Source: Methylobacterium sp. R2-1
GTDB lineage: Bacteria; Pseudomonadota; Alphaproteobacteria; Rhizobiales; Beijerinckiaceae
Direction of reading: 5' to 3'
Length of the DNA: 64,000 nucleotides
Assembly: GCF_014191355.1 (NCBI RefSeq)
Contig: NZ_JACHWM010000023.1
Location: forward strand, 18,584-82,583
The number at the start of each line of letters is the position of its first letter. The first letter of the stretch is position 1. Below, piece after piece: positions 14,669 to 23,097 of the stretch. The position numbers and the translations under genes were made by a program. The notes beneath the pieces are model-generated. The model made no database searches, was not told the DNA's origin, and was given only the letters and a program-made list of their open reading frames with translations.

Positions 14669-16897
14669 TCAGAACCGCGCCGGATCAAGTTCGAAGGTCG
14701 GCGGCAGCGCCTCGAACCACTCGCTGTAATAGGGATCCTTCGGGATCGCCGTCGCCCAGCGCGCGCGGAAGCGGGCCTGCTCGTCCGCCGCGACGGTGCG
14801 CGCCCGGTTGCGGCTCTCGTAATGGTAGAGCTCGACTTCGGCGCAGTAGACGCTGCGCAGGCCGCGCTCGCGCAGGCGCAAGCAGAGATCGACGTCGTTG
14901 TAGTTGACGGCGAACCCCTCGTCGAAGCCCTGGATCGCCTCGAAATCGGCACGCCGCACCATCACGCAGGCGCCCGTCACCGCGAGGTAGTTGCGGTTGC
15001 CCGCCGTCGAGAAGAAGTGGCCGGGATCCTCCCGCGGATAGGAGCGGCGGGGATGGTCGGGCGTCGCGTCGATCACCGTGACGCCGACATGCTGCAACTC
15101 GCCGGTCTCGAATAGAAGCTTGGGGCCGACTGCGCCGACGCCGGGGATCTGTAACAAGGCCAGCATCGCCTCGATCCAATCGGGACTGATGACCTCGATG
15201 TCGTCGTTGAGGAAGACGAGCACCTCGCCGCTTGCCGCCCGCGCCCCGAGATTCATCTTGGCGGCGACGTTGAAGACCGGCTGGTCCCAGGTGACGGAGC
15301 GGGCGTCGAACCGCTCCAGGGCCGCCTTGGTCGCGGGCCGCAGATCGCCGTTATCGACCGCCACGATCTCGATGGGCTCGTAAGTACTCCGCTCGCGGAT
15401 GCTGGCGAGGCAGGCGGCCAGGAGATCGACGGTGCGGCCGCGGACCTCGCTATCACGGCCGGCGGTGGGGATCACGATCGAGACCAACGGGCGCGCGGCG
15501 AGCGGCCGGCGCAGGTGGAAGCTGCCGGCGAACGCCGTGGGACGCACGCTTGCGAGCCCGCCGGTGCGCCGGGCCCGGTCTTCGAGCGCCCGGGCCGCGG
15601 CGGCGACCACGTAGCCCTTGTTATCCATGGCCTGGGCGGTCGAGCCGGGGATCGCGCGCCAGTGGTAGAGCACTTGCGGCACGTGATGCACGCGGGCTGC
15701 GTGCTCGGTGTAACGCAGGACGAAGTCGTAATCCTGCGCACCCTCGCATTCCGCCCGGAAGGCGCCGATGCGGTTGACGATGTCCATCCGGTAGAGCGCC
15801 AGATGGGCCGTGTACATGCAGGCCTCCAGCGTCTCGGGCGACCAGTCCGGCTTGAAGAACGGCTCGTAGCGTTCGCCGCCCACCGTGATCTTGTCCTCGT
15901 CGGAGTAGAGGAAATCGATCTGCGGATCCGCGTTCAGGGCCTCGACGAAGGCGAAGAGGGCGTGCGGCGGAATCATGTCGTCGTGGTCGATCAGGGTGAG
16001 CCAGTCGCCGGTCGCGAGCGCCATGGCGTCGTTGCTCGCCCCGACGATGCCGCCGTTCTTCGCCCGCCGATGCAGGCGCACCCGCGGCTCCTCCGCCGCC
16101 AGGGCATCCAGCATCGGCGCGATGTGGGGCGCGCTCGACGCGTCGTCGCAGAGGCACAGTTCCCAATCGGGATAGGCCTGCGCCCGGATGCTGGCGAGCG
16201 CCGCTTCGAGATAGGGTTTTGGCGTGTTGTAGACCGGGATGACGATGGAGATGCGCGGCCGCACCCGGAAGCTCTCGATCGCCGCCCGCATCGCCTCCGA
16301 GCTCGGCAGGGTCGGGCGCTCGACCTTCTCGATCCAGGCGGCGTAGGAAGCGGCCGCCGGGCGCGGCCGGGCGCTGTCCCAGAACGCCCGCCACAGGGCG
16401 GAGGGCGGGCGGCTCAGGGCGAGGCGCGCGAGGCGCCCGAGCAGGGCCTGAGCCCCCCTCTCCTCCTCCGGCAGCCGCGCCACGAGCCGGCGGGCGACGG
16501 CGAGCGCGGCGGCGGGGCCGCGCAGGGGCTCCAGCGTCGCCCGCGAGAGGCGGAACCGCCCGCTCGCGGCGAGCGGATCGAGCCGCAGGCCCCGCACCCG
16601 GCGCGGCAGGCGCACCAAGTCGTCGATCCCTCCGTCCTCGCGCATTTCGAGCCGAACCGCCTCCTCCTCGCGGAAGCCCGAGCCGTCATCGACGTAGAGG
16701 AGCGGCACGGGCTTCGTCGCGCCCAGCCCGTCGAGGTCGGCGCGGATGCGCACCCATCCCCCCGTGAGCCGGAACGGGAACAGCCGTCCGCCGCGAGGAT
16801 GGGTCAGCCGGAATTGCGGATCGGAGCCGGTGGAGCGCCAGATGCCCTGCCCCTCCGGCTCGACCTGTCCCTTCGGTTCGATGCGGCAAGCGATCAT
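14669..16897 (-). CDS. Tandem-domain GT2 glycosyltransferase
   Basis: A 742-residue protein with two GT-A glycosyltransferase family 2 domains. The first begins near residue 219 (ISIVIPVYNTPKPYLEAAL) with LIDHDDMIPP and YSDEDKI as nucleotide-sugar/metal motifs. The second begins near 470 (VSIVIPTAGRDSEVRG) with VLVFLNDDIEVISPDWIEAM. This arrangement is common in enzymes that build O-antigen, capsule or other surface polysaccharide. The first 210 or so residues are a separate, unassigned domain. The start is set at 16897 (MIACRIEPKG) because codons further upstream fall in a repeat element. No other polysaccharide gene is nearby, so the target polymer is unknown. Confidence 0.85.
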   Translation of the reverse strand: MIACRIEPKGQVEPEGQGIWRSTGSDPQFRLTHPRGGRLFPFRLTGGWVRIRADLDGLGATKPVPLLYVDDGSGFREEEAVRLEMREDGGIDDLVRLPRRVRGLRLDPLAASGRFRLSRATLEPLRGPAAALAVARRLVARLPEEERGAQALLGRLARLALSRPPSALWRAFWDSARPRPAAASYAAWIEKVERPTLPSSEAMRAAIESFRVRPRISIVIPVYNTPKPYLEAALASIRAQAYPDWELCLCDDASSAPHIAPMLDALAAEEPRVRLHRRAKNGGIVGASNDAMALATGDWLTLIDHDDMIPPHALFAFVEALNADPQIDFLYSDEDKITVGGERYEPFFKPDWSPETLEACMYTAHLALYRMDIVNRIGAFRAECEGAQDYDFVLRYTEHAARVHHVPQVLYHWRAIPGSTAQAMDNKGYVVAAAARALEDRARRTGGLASVRPTAFAGSFHLRRPLAARPLVSIVIPTAGRDSEVRGRTVDLLAACLASIRERSTYEPIEIVAVDNGDLRPATKAALERFDARSVTWDQPVFNVAAKMNLGARAASGEVLVFLNDDIEVISPDWIEAMLALLQIPGVGAVGPKLLFETGELQHVGVTVIDATPDHPRRSYPREDPGHFFSTAGNRNYLAVTGACVMVRRADFEAIQGFDEGFAVNYNDVDLCLRLRERGLRSVYCAEVELYHYESRNRARTVAADEQARFRARWATAIPKDPYYSEWFEALPPTFELDPARF

Positions 16898-16908
16898 GCG
16901 AAAGGCGT

Positions 16909-16968
16909 TAGAGCGCATTCCGACGAAGTGGCAACCGGTTCGTCGTAAGAATGCGCGCCAAACCAAGG
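16909..16968. repeat. Modular nested palindrome, subtype B, copy 1
   Basis: Order on the plus strand: TAGAGC, outer arm GCGCATTC (16913-16920), inner arm CGACGAA (16921-16927), centre GTGGCAACCGG (16928-16938), inner arm TTCGTCG (16939-16945), spacer TAA, outer arm GAATGCGC (16949-16956), then AAACCAAGG. Both arm pairs are perfectly complementary. It fills the gap between the cupin gene stop and the glycosyltransferase start and would lie in the mRNA joining them. The other subtype-B copy is at 51866-51926. Confidence 0.8.
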
Positions 16969-16970
16969 GC

Positions 16971-17297
16971 CTAGCGCGGCGCGAGGTGAACCGCGAGCCA
17001 GATCGTCGGATTCTGCGTGCGCTCGACGCGATGCCGGCGGTGCGCCGGGATCAGCAGGTGATCGCCCGCCGAGAGCAGACGCGGCTCGGGCTCGTCGGCG
17101 AAGCGGAGTTCGGCGCTGCCCTGAAGCACCGCGACCCACTCGTCCCCGTCCTGGTCGTACCAGAAGCCCGGCGGGCTCGCCTGCCCCGTCGAGACAATGC
17201 GCTCCACCCGCAGGCCGGGACGCGCGAGCAGGGTCTCGACGATTTCTTCATCCGCGCGCGCCGGCAGGCCGGCGAACAGGTTGGGACAGGCGGTCAT
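16971..17297 (-). CDS. Small cupin-domain protein
   Basis: A 108-residue single cupin. The conserved beta-barrel reads PPGFWYDQDGDEWVAVLQGS (cupin motif 1 region, with Asp/Glu in place of the usual His-x-His) and LLSAGDHLLIPAHRRHRVE (motif 2 with PAHRRHRV). The family is the small stress- or sugar-related cupins often annotated as phosphoribosylaminoimidazole carboxylase-like or simply cupin. Enzymatic role unknown. The start at 17297 gives MTACPNLFAGLPA, which fits the homologues' N-terminus. Its stop is three bases from the subtype-B repeat. Confidence 0.8.
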   Translation of the reverse strand: MTACPNLFAGLPARADEEIVETLLARPGLRVERIVSTGQASPPGFWYDQDGDEWVAVLQGSAELRFADEPEPRLLSAGDHLLIPAHRRHRVERTQNPTIWLAVHLAPR

Positions 17298-17416
17298 GTC
17301 GATGTCTCTCCCGGCCGAGAAGGCGCCGCCGGAGCCGGTGTGACACCGAGCCGTCCTCTCGGCGTTGAGACAGGGAAGGCGGCGTTCTCCGCGCCGCCGC
17401 AGCTTGCGACGGATCG

Positions 17417-17578
17417 ATGCCCGAGACCAAACCTGCGCCGCTCCCCCCGGCCACCGAGGATGCCGGCCTGCCGACGCCGCCGAGCCCCGGCCGCCTGCCG
17501 CCGCCGAACCTGCCGCCCGCGCCGCCCCCCGCCGACGAGTCGTCCGGCGAGAAGACGGACGGCGCCGGCACGGAGTGA
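17417..17578 (+). CDS. Possible 53-residue proline-rich protein
   Basis: A short open frame beginning MPETKPAPLPPATED and composed mainly of Pro, Ala and Gly with an acidic tail. It sits immediately ahead of the isoaspartyl methyltransferase gene and its last codons supply that gene's GGAG ribosome site, so coupling is possible. There is no recognised family and the ribosome site ahead of this frame is weak. It may be non-coding leader. Confidence 0.3.
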   Translation: MPETKPAPLPPATEDAGLPTPPSPGRLPPPNLPPAPPPADESSGEKTDGAGTE

Positions 17579-17582
17579 GGCG

Positions 17583-18239
17583 GTGCCGGATCGCGCCGCC
17601 GAGGCCCGCGCCCGGATGGTCGAGGCGCAACTGCTCGGCCGCGGCATCCGCGATGCCGCCGTCCTCGGAGCGATGGGGGCGGTGCCGCGGGAGGCCTTCG
17701 TGCCGCCCGACTTGGCGGCGGCGGCCTACGGCGACGGGCCGCTGCCGATCGGTGCGGGGCAGACGATCTCCCAGCCCTATATCGTCGCCCTGATGATCGA
17801 GGCGCTCGCCCTGCGGCCCGGCGACCGGGTGCTGGAGGTCGGCGCCGGTTGCGGCTACGTGGCGGCGGTGCTGGCGCGGATGGGCGCGCAGGTCTTCGCG
17901 ATCGAGCGACATGCCGCTTTGGGCGAGACCGCCCGGACACGTCTCGCCGCTCTCGGCTTCACCTCGGTGCATCTACGTGTCGGCGATGGCTATGCGGGCT
18001 GGCCGGAGGCTGCGCCCTTCGAGGCGATTCTCGTCTCCGCGGCGGGGCACGCGATTCCGGAGGCGCTCAAATCCCAGCTCAAGGTCGGGGGCCGCCTCGT
18101 CATCCCGGTCGGCCCCCCAGGCGGGCAGACGCTGCTGCGGCTGACCCGGCGCGGGCCGGACCGGTTCGAGAACACCGATTTCGGCCCAGTCTCGTTCGTG
18201 CCGCTGCTGCGGGGTGTCGGAGTAGCGGACAGCCCGTGA
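17583..18239 (+). CDS. pcm: Protein-L-isoaspartate O-methyltransferase
   Basis: A 218-residue SAM-dependent methyltransferase that would methylate isoaspartyl residues in aged proteins, starting their repair. Diagnostic segments: VEAQLLGRGIRDAAVLGAM, VPREAFVPPDLA, GAGQTISQPYIVALM, the SAM loop VLEVGAGCGYVAAVLARMG and the C-terminal GGRLVIPVGPPGGQTLLRL. The GTG at 17583 has GGAG seven bases upstream; the Met at 17616 is the alternative start. Length is near the usual 205-220. It lies upstream of the hsp20 gene on the same strand, a fitting protein-damage neighbourhood, though the gap contains the thermometer leader and probably a separate promoter. Confidence 0.9.
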   Translation: MPDRAAEARARMVEAQLLGRGIRDAAVLGAMGAVPREAFVPPDLAAAAYGDGPLPIGAGQTISQPYIVALMIEALALRPGDRVLEVGAGCGYVAAVLARMGAQVFAIERHAALGETARTRLAALGFTSVHLRVGDGYAGWPEAAPFEAILVSAAGHAIPEALKSQLKVGGRLVIPVGPPGGQTLLRLTRRGPDRFENTDFGPVSFVPLLRGVGVADSP

Positions 18240-18357
18240 CGCGCTCCTTCTCCCTTGCTCTCTTGCCGGCACCGGGCCACGACGAAGGGCCTCTCCTGTC
18301 GATCCCGGCGAAATGGCGGAACGCTCTCTCTCCAAAAAAGTGCGAAAATGTCAGAGG

Positions 18358-18482
18358 GCCGGGAACCCGGCTCCATCATCCGCGTTACGCGCGTGCGAGG
18401 CCCGGTTGGGCTCGCAGGTTGGGCGCCGGACGTAGATGTCCGGCGGCCCTCGTCATCACGTTGCTCCAAGGAGGATGTGGTC
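18358..18482 (+). promoter_or_regulatory. ROSE-type RNA thermometer upstream of hsp20
   Basis: The leader can form four consecutive hairpins: GCCGGG/CCCGGC (18358-18371), GCGAG-g-CCC/GGG-CTCGC (18395-18415), GCCGGAC/GTCCGGC (18425-18444), and a weak terminal stem in which TTGCTCC (18461-18467) faces the ribosome site AAGGAGGAT (18468-18476). The terminal stem has the ROSE hallmark: the UUGCU strand opposite AGGA, with a G facing a G and imperfect U pairs, so it can melt on heating. The start codon is seven bases beyond. ROSE elements are known to control small heat-shock genes in Rhizobiales. Melting behaviour is inferred. Confidence 0.7.
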
Positions 18483-18971
18483 ATGAGGACCTTCGACTTC
18501 GCTCCCCTCTATCGTTCCACCGTTGGCTTCGACCGGCTGTTCTCCCTGCTCGACCAAGCCGAGACCTCGGCCGCCTGGCCGCCCTACGACATCGAGAAGG
18601 TGTCTGAAGACGCCTACCGCATCACCATGGCGGTCGCCGGGTTCGCGCAGGATGAGATCGAACTCACCCAGCACGACACCACGCTCCACGTCTCGGGCCA
18701 GAAGAAGGCCCAGGAGGGCGAGCGGCAATACCTGCACCGGGGCATCGCCGGCCGCACGTTCCGCCAGACCTTCAACCTGGCTCAGCACGTGAGGGTCATG
18801 GGTGCGAGCCTGGAGAACGGCCTGCTCACGGTAGAACTGAAGCGTGAGGTGCCGGAAGCGCTCAAGCCGCGCCGTATCGCCATCGGCGGCACACAGGCTG
18901 CCATCGGGCAGGACAACGCGCTGGCCCAGAATGCGCGGTCTCAGGTCGAGGATCGGTCCAAGGCCGCCTGA
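18483..18971 (+). CDS. Small heat-shock protein, Hsp20/IbpA family
   Basis: A 162-residue alpha-crystallin-type chaperone that would hold unfolding proteins in the cytoplasm for refolding. It begins MRTFDFAPLYRSTVGFDRLF, the class A (IbpA-like) N-terminus. The alpha-crystallin domain runs from about residue 35 (PPYDIEKVSEDAYRITMAV) to ENGLLTVELKREVPE, and the C-terminal IxI motif is RRIAIGG. ATG 18483 has a strong ribosome site in the thermometer stem. A hairpin follows the gene, then a small conserved gene on the same strand. Regulation by temperature at the translation level is likely. Confidence 0.92.
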   Translation: MRTFDFAPLYRSTVGFDRLFSLLDQAETSAAWPPYDIEKVSEDAYRITMAVAGFAQDEIELTQHDTTLHVSGQKKAQEGERQYLHRGIAGRTFRQTFNLAQHVRVMGASLENGLLTVELKREVPEALKPRRIAIGGTQAAIGQDNALAQNARSQVEDRSKAA

Positions 18972-19001
18972 CCCTTCGCGAGAGACCACCCACGAGCCGG
19001 C

Positions 19002-19040
19002 ATCCCCGGGGGCTTGCGCTTCCCGGGGATCGCTTCCTTT
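19002..19040 (+). terminator. Hairpin terminator or attenuator after hsp20
   Basis: ATCCCCGGG (19002-19010) pairs with CCCGGGGAT (19022-19030) around a loop of about 11 bases, followed by a pyrimidine-rich tail containing CCTTTT. It could end the hsp20 transcript or allow partial read-through into the next gene, 37 bases beyond. Confidence 0.6.
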
Positions 19041-19076
19041 TCGCACGAAACCCCCGTGCCTCCAGGGAGATGACCC

Positions 19077-19586
19077 GTGACGATGATGGAGACGTATCCC
19101 ACCCATTCCGGGCCCGTTTCCGGCCCCATGAACCCGGCCGGCGCGCCGGCGGCCTCGTTTGAGACGTGGCAGGCGCTCGTCGCCCCTGGCGACGTGTTCC
19201 GCCATCCGCGCGAGGTGCTGGCCCACCCGCTCCTCTCGCGCGCGGACAAGCGCGCGATCCTGGCCTCCTGGGCGTCCGATGCCTGCGCCCTCGAGAGCGC
19301 CCCCGCGATGCGATGCCTTGCCGGCTGCAAGGCCGAGCCGGTGCCGGTCGACACCGTCCTCGCCGCGCTCGGCACGCTCGACCAAGAGGCGCCCTCGGCG
19401 GCAGCCGCCCCTCCGGGCCGTCGAGCCGCGCCCCGGCGCCCGCGGCGCTTGTCGAACCTGCACCGGTTCCTTCGTCCTGGGCGCCGGAACGATGACGACG
19501 ATCCGCCGCCCTGCCCGGCGGCGATGAGGCCGCGCCCGCGGACGCCCCCGAGCGGCGCGGCCCTGGCGGTCGGCATTCCGGCCTGA
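19077..19586 (+). CDS. Conserved hypothetical protein downstream of hsp20
   Basis: A 169-residue protein. The central part looks conserved: FRHPREVLAHPLLSRADKRA, then ILASWASDACALESAPAMR and a short PVPVDTVLAALGTLD. From memory, short proteins with this ASW-SDA-AVES pattern are common next to hsp20 genes in alphaproteobacteria, but I know no function. The last 70 residues are Arg/Pro-rich and look disordered. GTG 19077 is preferred because GGGAGA lies six to seven bases upstream; ATGs at 19083 and 19086 are alternatives. It may be co-expressed with hsp20 by read-through of the intervening hairpin. Confidence 0.65.
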   Translation: MTMMETYPTHSGPVSGPMNPAGAPAASFETWQALVAPGDVFRHPREVLAHPLLSRADKRAILASWASDACALESAPAMRCLAGCKAEPVPVDTVLAALGTLDQEAPSAAAAPPGRRAAPRRPRRLSNLHRFLRPGRRNDDDDPPPCPAAMRPRPRTPPSGAALAVGIPA

Positions 19587-19653
19587 CCGCGAGTCGGCGT
19601 CCTATCGGCTTGCGCCCGACGTCCAGCCTCCGAGGACGGCCTGCGAGTCCGGT

Positions 19654-19676
19654 GGCGCCCTCCTCGAGAGGGCGCC
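19654..19676. terminator. Bidirectional hairpin between convergent genes
   Basis: GGCGCCCTC (19654-19662) and GAGGGCGCC (19668-19676) form a perfect nine-pair stem with a five-base loop. It lies directly after the mutL stop and 68 bases after the hsp20-linked gene, so it can serve both convergent transcripts. No clear T-run is present. Confidence 0.6.
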
Positions 19677-19677
19677 G

Positions 19678-21654
19678 TCACCGCCGCCCGAACAGCCGCT
19701 CGATGTCGGCGAGCCCCAGGGTTACGAAGGTCGGGCGGCCGTGATTGCACGAGCCCGAGAGCGGGGTCGCCTCCATCTCGCGCAGGAGCGCGTTCATTTC
19801 CTCGGGCTTGAGGCGGCGTCCGGCGCGGATCGAGCCGTGGCAGCTCATCCGCGAGAGGATCGCGTCGAGGCGCCGGCTTACCGGGTCGGGATCGCCCTCG
19901 CCGGCCGGGCCGCCCTCCTCGACGCCGCTGGCAGCAAGCGCGTCGAGCACGTCGAGCACAAGGTTCTTCACCGAGCCGCCCGCGAGCGCCGACGGCACAG
20001 CCCTCACCAGCACCGCGCCTGGGCCGAAGGCTTCGAGGCTCAGGCCCAGCCGCTCCAGTTCGGGGGCGGCCTCGACGAGGCGGTCGGCCTCCTCGGGCGC
20101 CATCTCGACCACGTCGGGGATCAGGAGTCCTTGGGCGAGCACGCCGCCACCGGCGCGCTCGCGCTTCAGCCTCTCGTAGACGAGCCGCTCGTGGGCGGCG
20201 TGCTGATCGACCAGCACGATCCCGTCTCGGGTCTGGGCGACGATGTAGGTCTCGTGGATCTGCGCGCGGGCAGCGCCGAGCGGATGCGTGTCGGGATGAG
20301 CCTCGACCTCCGGGACCGTCTCCGGCTCGGGTCGCAGGTCGGCGCCCGGCGGGGCGAGATCGGCGGAGAACAGCGCCTGCGGCGCCTCGGCGAAGCCCGA
20401 ACGTCCCGTCTCGAAGGCCGGGTGCGGAGCCGGGCGGTAGCCCGCAGGCGCGGCCACCGAGGGACCGGAGAACAGGCGGCTCGCCGGGCGGGGGCTCAGA
20501 GGGCTCGCGGCGGAGGCCCCCGAATGCACGGCGAACCGACCCGCAACCGCAGCCATCGGCGGGGGGCTCCCGCCGGCCCGGAGGGCGTCGAGGGCGGCCT
20601 GGGTGCCGGTGCTGGAGGACCGGGCACCGGCCCGGCGCAAGGCCTCGTGGATTGCGCTGACGATGAGCGCCCGCACCAGCCCCGGCTCGCGGAAGCGCAG
20701 CTCGGTCTTGGCCGGATGCACGTTCACGTCGACGAGGCCGGGATCGCAGGTGAGGTGGAGTGCGAGCACCGGGTGGCGGTCGGAGCTCATCGTGTCGGCA
20801 TAGGCCCCGCGCACGGCGCCGAGCAGCAGCCGGTCGCGCACCGGTCGACCGTTGACGACGAAGTGCACGTGGCTCGCCGCCCCGCGGTGGAAGGTCGGCA
20901 GGCCGACATGGCCGGCGAGCGCAAAACCCTCGCGGGCCATGTCGACGGGCACGGAATTGCCGGGAAAGTCCGGCCCCAGCACCGCGCCGAGTCGGCGCAG
21001 CAGCGCGGCCGGGCCCGGTTCGCTCTCGGCGGGAAACACCGTGGGGCTGCCGCTCTCGGTGCGGAGCGTGAAGCGGATCTGCGGCTGCGCCACCGCAAGC
21101 CGGCGCAGGATCTCCGAGACGGCGGCCGTCTCGGCCCGGTCGGATTTGAGGAATTTCAGCCGGGCCGGGGTCGCGGCGAAGAGTTCGGTAACCTCGATCC
21201 GGGTGCCGCGCGTCGCGGGCGCCGGGCGCACCGGGCCCTTGGCGCCGGAATCGATCGTCAGGCTTACCCCCTCCCCGTCCGCCGTGCGCGAGGTGATGGT
21301 GAGCCGCGAGACCGCGCCGATCGAGGGCAGGGCCTCCCCGCGAAAGCCGAGCGAGCCGATCCGGGTCAGGTCGCCGTCGGGCAGCTTCGAGGTGGCGTGG
21401 CGCTCGATCGCGAGCGCGAGGTCGTCGGCCCCCATGCCGATGCCGTCGTCGATGACGCGAATCAGACGGCGCCCGCCGCCCTCGATTGCCACCTCGATGC
21501 TGCGCGCGCCGGCATCGATGGCGTTTTCGACCAGTTCCTTGACGGCGGAGGCCGGGCGCTCGACCACCTCGCCCGCGGCGATGCGATCGACCAGAATCGG
21601 ATCGAGGCGGCGGACAGTGGCGCGCGGCGGGGCGAGCGGTTCTGCGGCGGACAT
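19678..21654 (-). CDS. mutL: DNA mismatch repair endonuclease MutL
   Basis: A 658-residue GHKL ATPase linking MutS mismatch recognition to strand removal. The N-terminal domain has ELVENAIDAGA, DDGIGMGADDL, GFRGEALPSIGAVS and a TRGTRIEVTELF lid region. A long Pro/Ala-rich linker (about 340-450) follows. The C-terminal domain holds DQHAAHERLVYE near residue 478, which fits the endonuclease motif DQHA-x2-E-x4-E, plus SCHGSIRAGRRL and CNHGRPTF. It is therefore the nicking type of MutL, expected where MutH is absent. MutS is encoded about 18 kb away. The start is ATG 21654. Confidence 0.96.
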   Translation of the reverse strand: MSAAEPLAPPRATVRRLDPILVDRIAAGEVVERPASAVKELVENAIDAGARSIEVAIEGGGRRLIRVIDDGIGMGADDLALAIERHATSKLPDGDLTRIGSLGFRGEALPSIGAVSRLTITSRTADGEGVSLTIDSGAKGPVRPAPATRGTRIEVTELFAATPARLKFLKSDRAETAAVSEILRRLAVAQPQIRFTLRTESGSPTVFPAESEPGPAALLRRLGAVLGPDFPGNSVPVDMAREGFALAGHVGLPTFHRGAASHVHFVVNGRPVRDRLLLGAVRGAYADTMSSDRHPVLALHLTCDPGLVDVNVHPAKTELRFREPGLVRALIVSAIHEALRRAGARSSSTGTQAALDALRAGGSPPPMAAVAGRFAVHSGASAASPLSPRPASRLFSGPSVAAPAGYRPAPHPAFETGRSGFAEAPQALFSADLAPPGADLRPEPETVPEVEAHPDTHPLGAARAQIHETYIVAQTRDGIVLVDQHAAHERLVYERLKRERAGGGVLAQGLLIPDVVEMAPEEADRLVEAAPELERLGLSLEAFGPGAVLVRAVPSALAGGSVKNLVLDVLDALAASGVEEGGPAGEGDPDPVSRRLDAILSRMSCHGSIRAGRRLKPEEMNALLREMEATPLSGSCNHGRPTFVTLGLADIERLFGRR

Positions 21655-21724
21655 GGCCTGCGAGATATAGGAGGTGTCAGGGCCGCCTGATAGCGAGCGG
21701 CCCCCGCTATCCTCATCCCTTGCC

Positions 21725-22951
21725 TCATCCTCGCGGCAGCATCCGGTCGCTGATGATGCGGCGCTGGATCTCGCTGGTGCCCTCGAAGATCGTGGTGAGG
21801 CGGGCGTCGCGCCAGTAGCGCTCCACCCGGCGCTCGGTGGTGTAGCCGTTGCCGCCGTGGAGCTGCATCGCCTGGTTCGTCACCCGCACCGCCATCTCGG
21901 TGGCGAGCAGCTTCACCGCCGCAGACTCGCTCTCGGCGGGCAGGCCCTCGTCGAGGAGGTGGGCGACCTGTTGCCAGTAGGCACGGGCCTGGGCGACTTC
22001 CGCCGCCATGTCGGCGAGCGCGAAGCGCAGAGCCTGGAACCCGCCGATCGGCTGACCGAACTGCTCGCGCTCCTGAAGGTAGGCGGTGCAATCCTCCACC
22101 GCCGCCCGCGCCACGCCGACGGCGCGGGCAGCGGTGTGGACGCGGGCGATGTTGAGACCCCGCTGCACCGCGGCGAAGCCGCCGGAATCCGCGTCCGCCC
22201 CCTCGTCGCCGTAGAGGCCGGTGAGCCGGTCGCGCTCCGGGACCCGCACACCGTCGAGCTGAAGCTCGAAGGTGAGGAAGCCGTGATATCCGATCTTGTC
22301 GATGACTTTGCCGGTCATGCCCGCGGGGAAGGTGCCGGGCTCCTTGACGACGAGGAACGGCTCCAACCCGGCCGAGCGCGGCTCGTCGGGCCCGGGGTCG
22401 CGCACGCGGGCCAGCACCTCGATGAAGTCCGCTCCTTGCGCGAAGCCGGCCCAGCGCTTGGTGCCGGTGAGCACCCACGCGTCACCCTCGCGGGTTGCGC
22501 GGGTCTGCACCCCGGCGAGATCCGAGCCGGCAGTGGGTTCCGACAGCGCGATCGAGCCGATCCATTCGCCCTTGGCCGATTTGGCCAGCAGCGCCCGGCG
22601 GCGGTCGTCGTCGAGGGTCTGTGTGCCCAGCCCCTGGCCGCGGGCGAGGATCGAGCCGGTCGAGAGCCAGGCGCGGGCGAGTTCCTCGGAGACGAGGCAG
22701 TACTCGAACACGCCGAGACCCATCCCGCCATACTCGGCGGGGATGGTGATGCCGAACCAGCCCTTCTGCGCCATCTGGTCGATCAGCGAGCGGGGCATTT
22801 CTCCTTTCTGCGGGTCGAGTTCGTCGGCGAGGGGGAGGATCACGTCGCGGGCGAAAGCGCGGGCCTCCTGCTGCAGCGCGGCGCGGGCGTCCGTGCGCCA
22901 GGGCGAGAGCAGCTCCGGCGGGCGCGGTGCCTTGAAGTCCGGCTTGGCCAT
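21725..22951 (-). CDS. Acyl-CoA dehydrogenase family protein
   Basis: A 408-residue flavoenzyme. It would oxidise an acyl-CoA to the 2-enoyl form, passing electrons to ETF. Family marks: PAEYGGMGLGVFEYCLVSEE, IALSEPTAGSDLAGVQTRAT (FAD contact), RWAGFAQGADFIEVLARV, MQLHGGNGYTTERRVERYW and IFEGTSEIQRRIISDR near the C-terminus, where the Glu is the usual catalytic base in many members. Chain-length specificity cannot be told. The ETF-ubiquinone oxidoreductase that would take the electrons is at 2.4 kb. The gene is 70 bases upstream of mutL on the same strand and may be co-transcribed. Confidence 0.9.
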   Translation of the reverse strand: MAKPDFKAPRPPELLSPWRTDARAALQQEARAFARDVILPLADELDPQKGEMPRSLIDQMAQKGWFGITIPAEYGGMGLGVFEYCLVSEELARAWLSTGSILARGQGLGTQTLDDDRRRALLAKSAKGEWIGSIALSEPTAGSDLAGVQTRATREGDAWVLTGTKRWAGFAQGADFIEVLARVRDPGPDEPRSAGLEPFLVVKEPGTFPAGMTGKVIDKIGYHGFLTFELQLDGVRVPERDRLTGLYGDEGADADSGGFAAVQRGLNIARVHTAARAVGVARAAVEDCTAYLQEREQFGQPIGGFQALRFALADMAAEVAQARAYWQQVAHLLDEGLPAESESAAVKLLATEMAVRVTNQAMQLHGGNGYTTERRVERYWRDARLTTIFEGTSEIQRRIISDRMLPRG

Positions 22952-23097
22952 GGGTTTTCCCTGTTCTCGTCGGCTCTTGTCGAGGGTCGTGCGAGCCGAA
23001 CGCTCAAGCTGGCAAAACGTTCGCGCGAGCCCCGTCGAGGTGACGCGTGGGCCCGACGCTCTTGCGCTGGCGCCCGCCCGCCCCCAGAACGCCGCCC

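Noticed and set aside
15515..16948. Long plus-strand open frame opposite the glycosyltransferase
   Set aside because: It has high-GC antisense character with no domain, and the minus strand encodes a clear two-domain GT2 protein.
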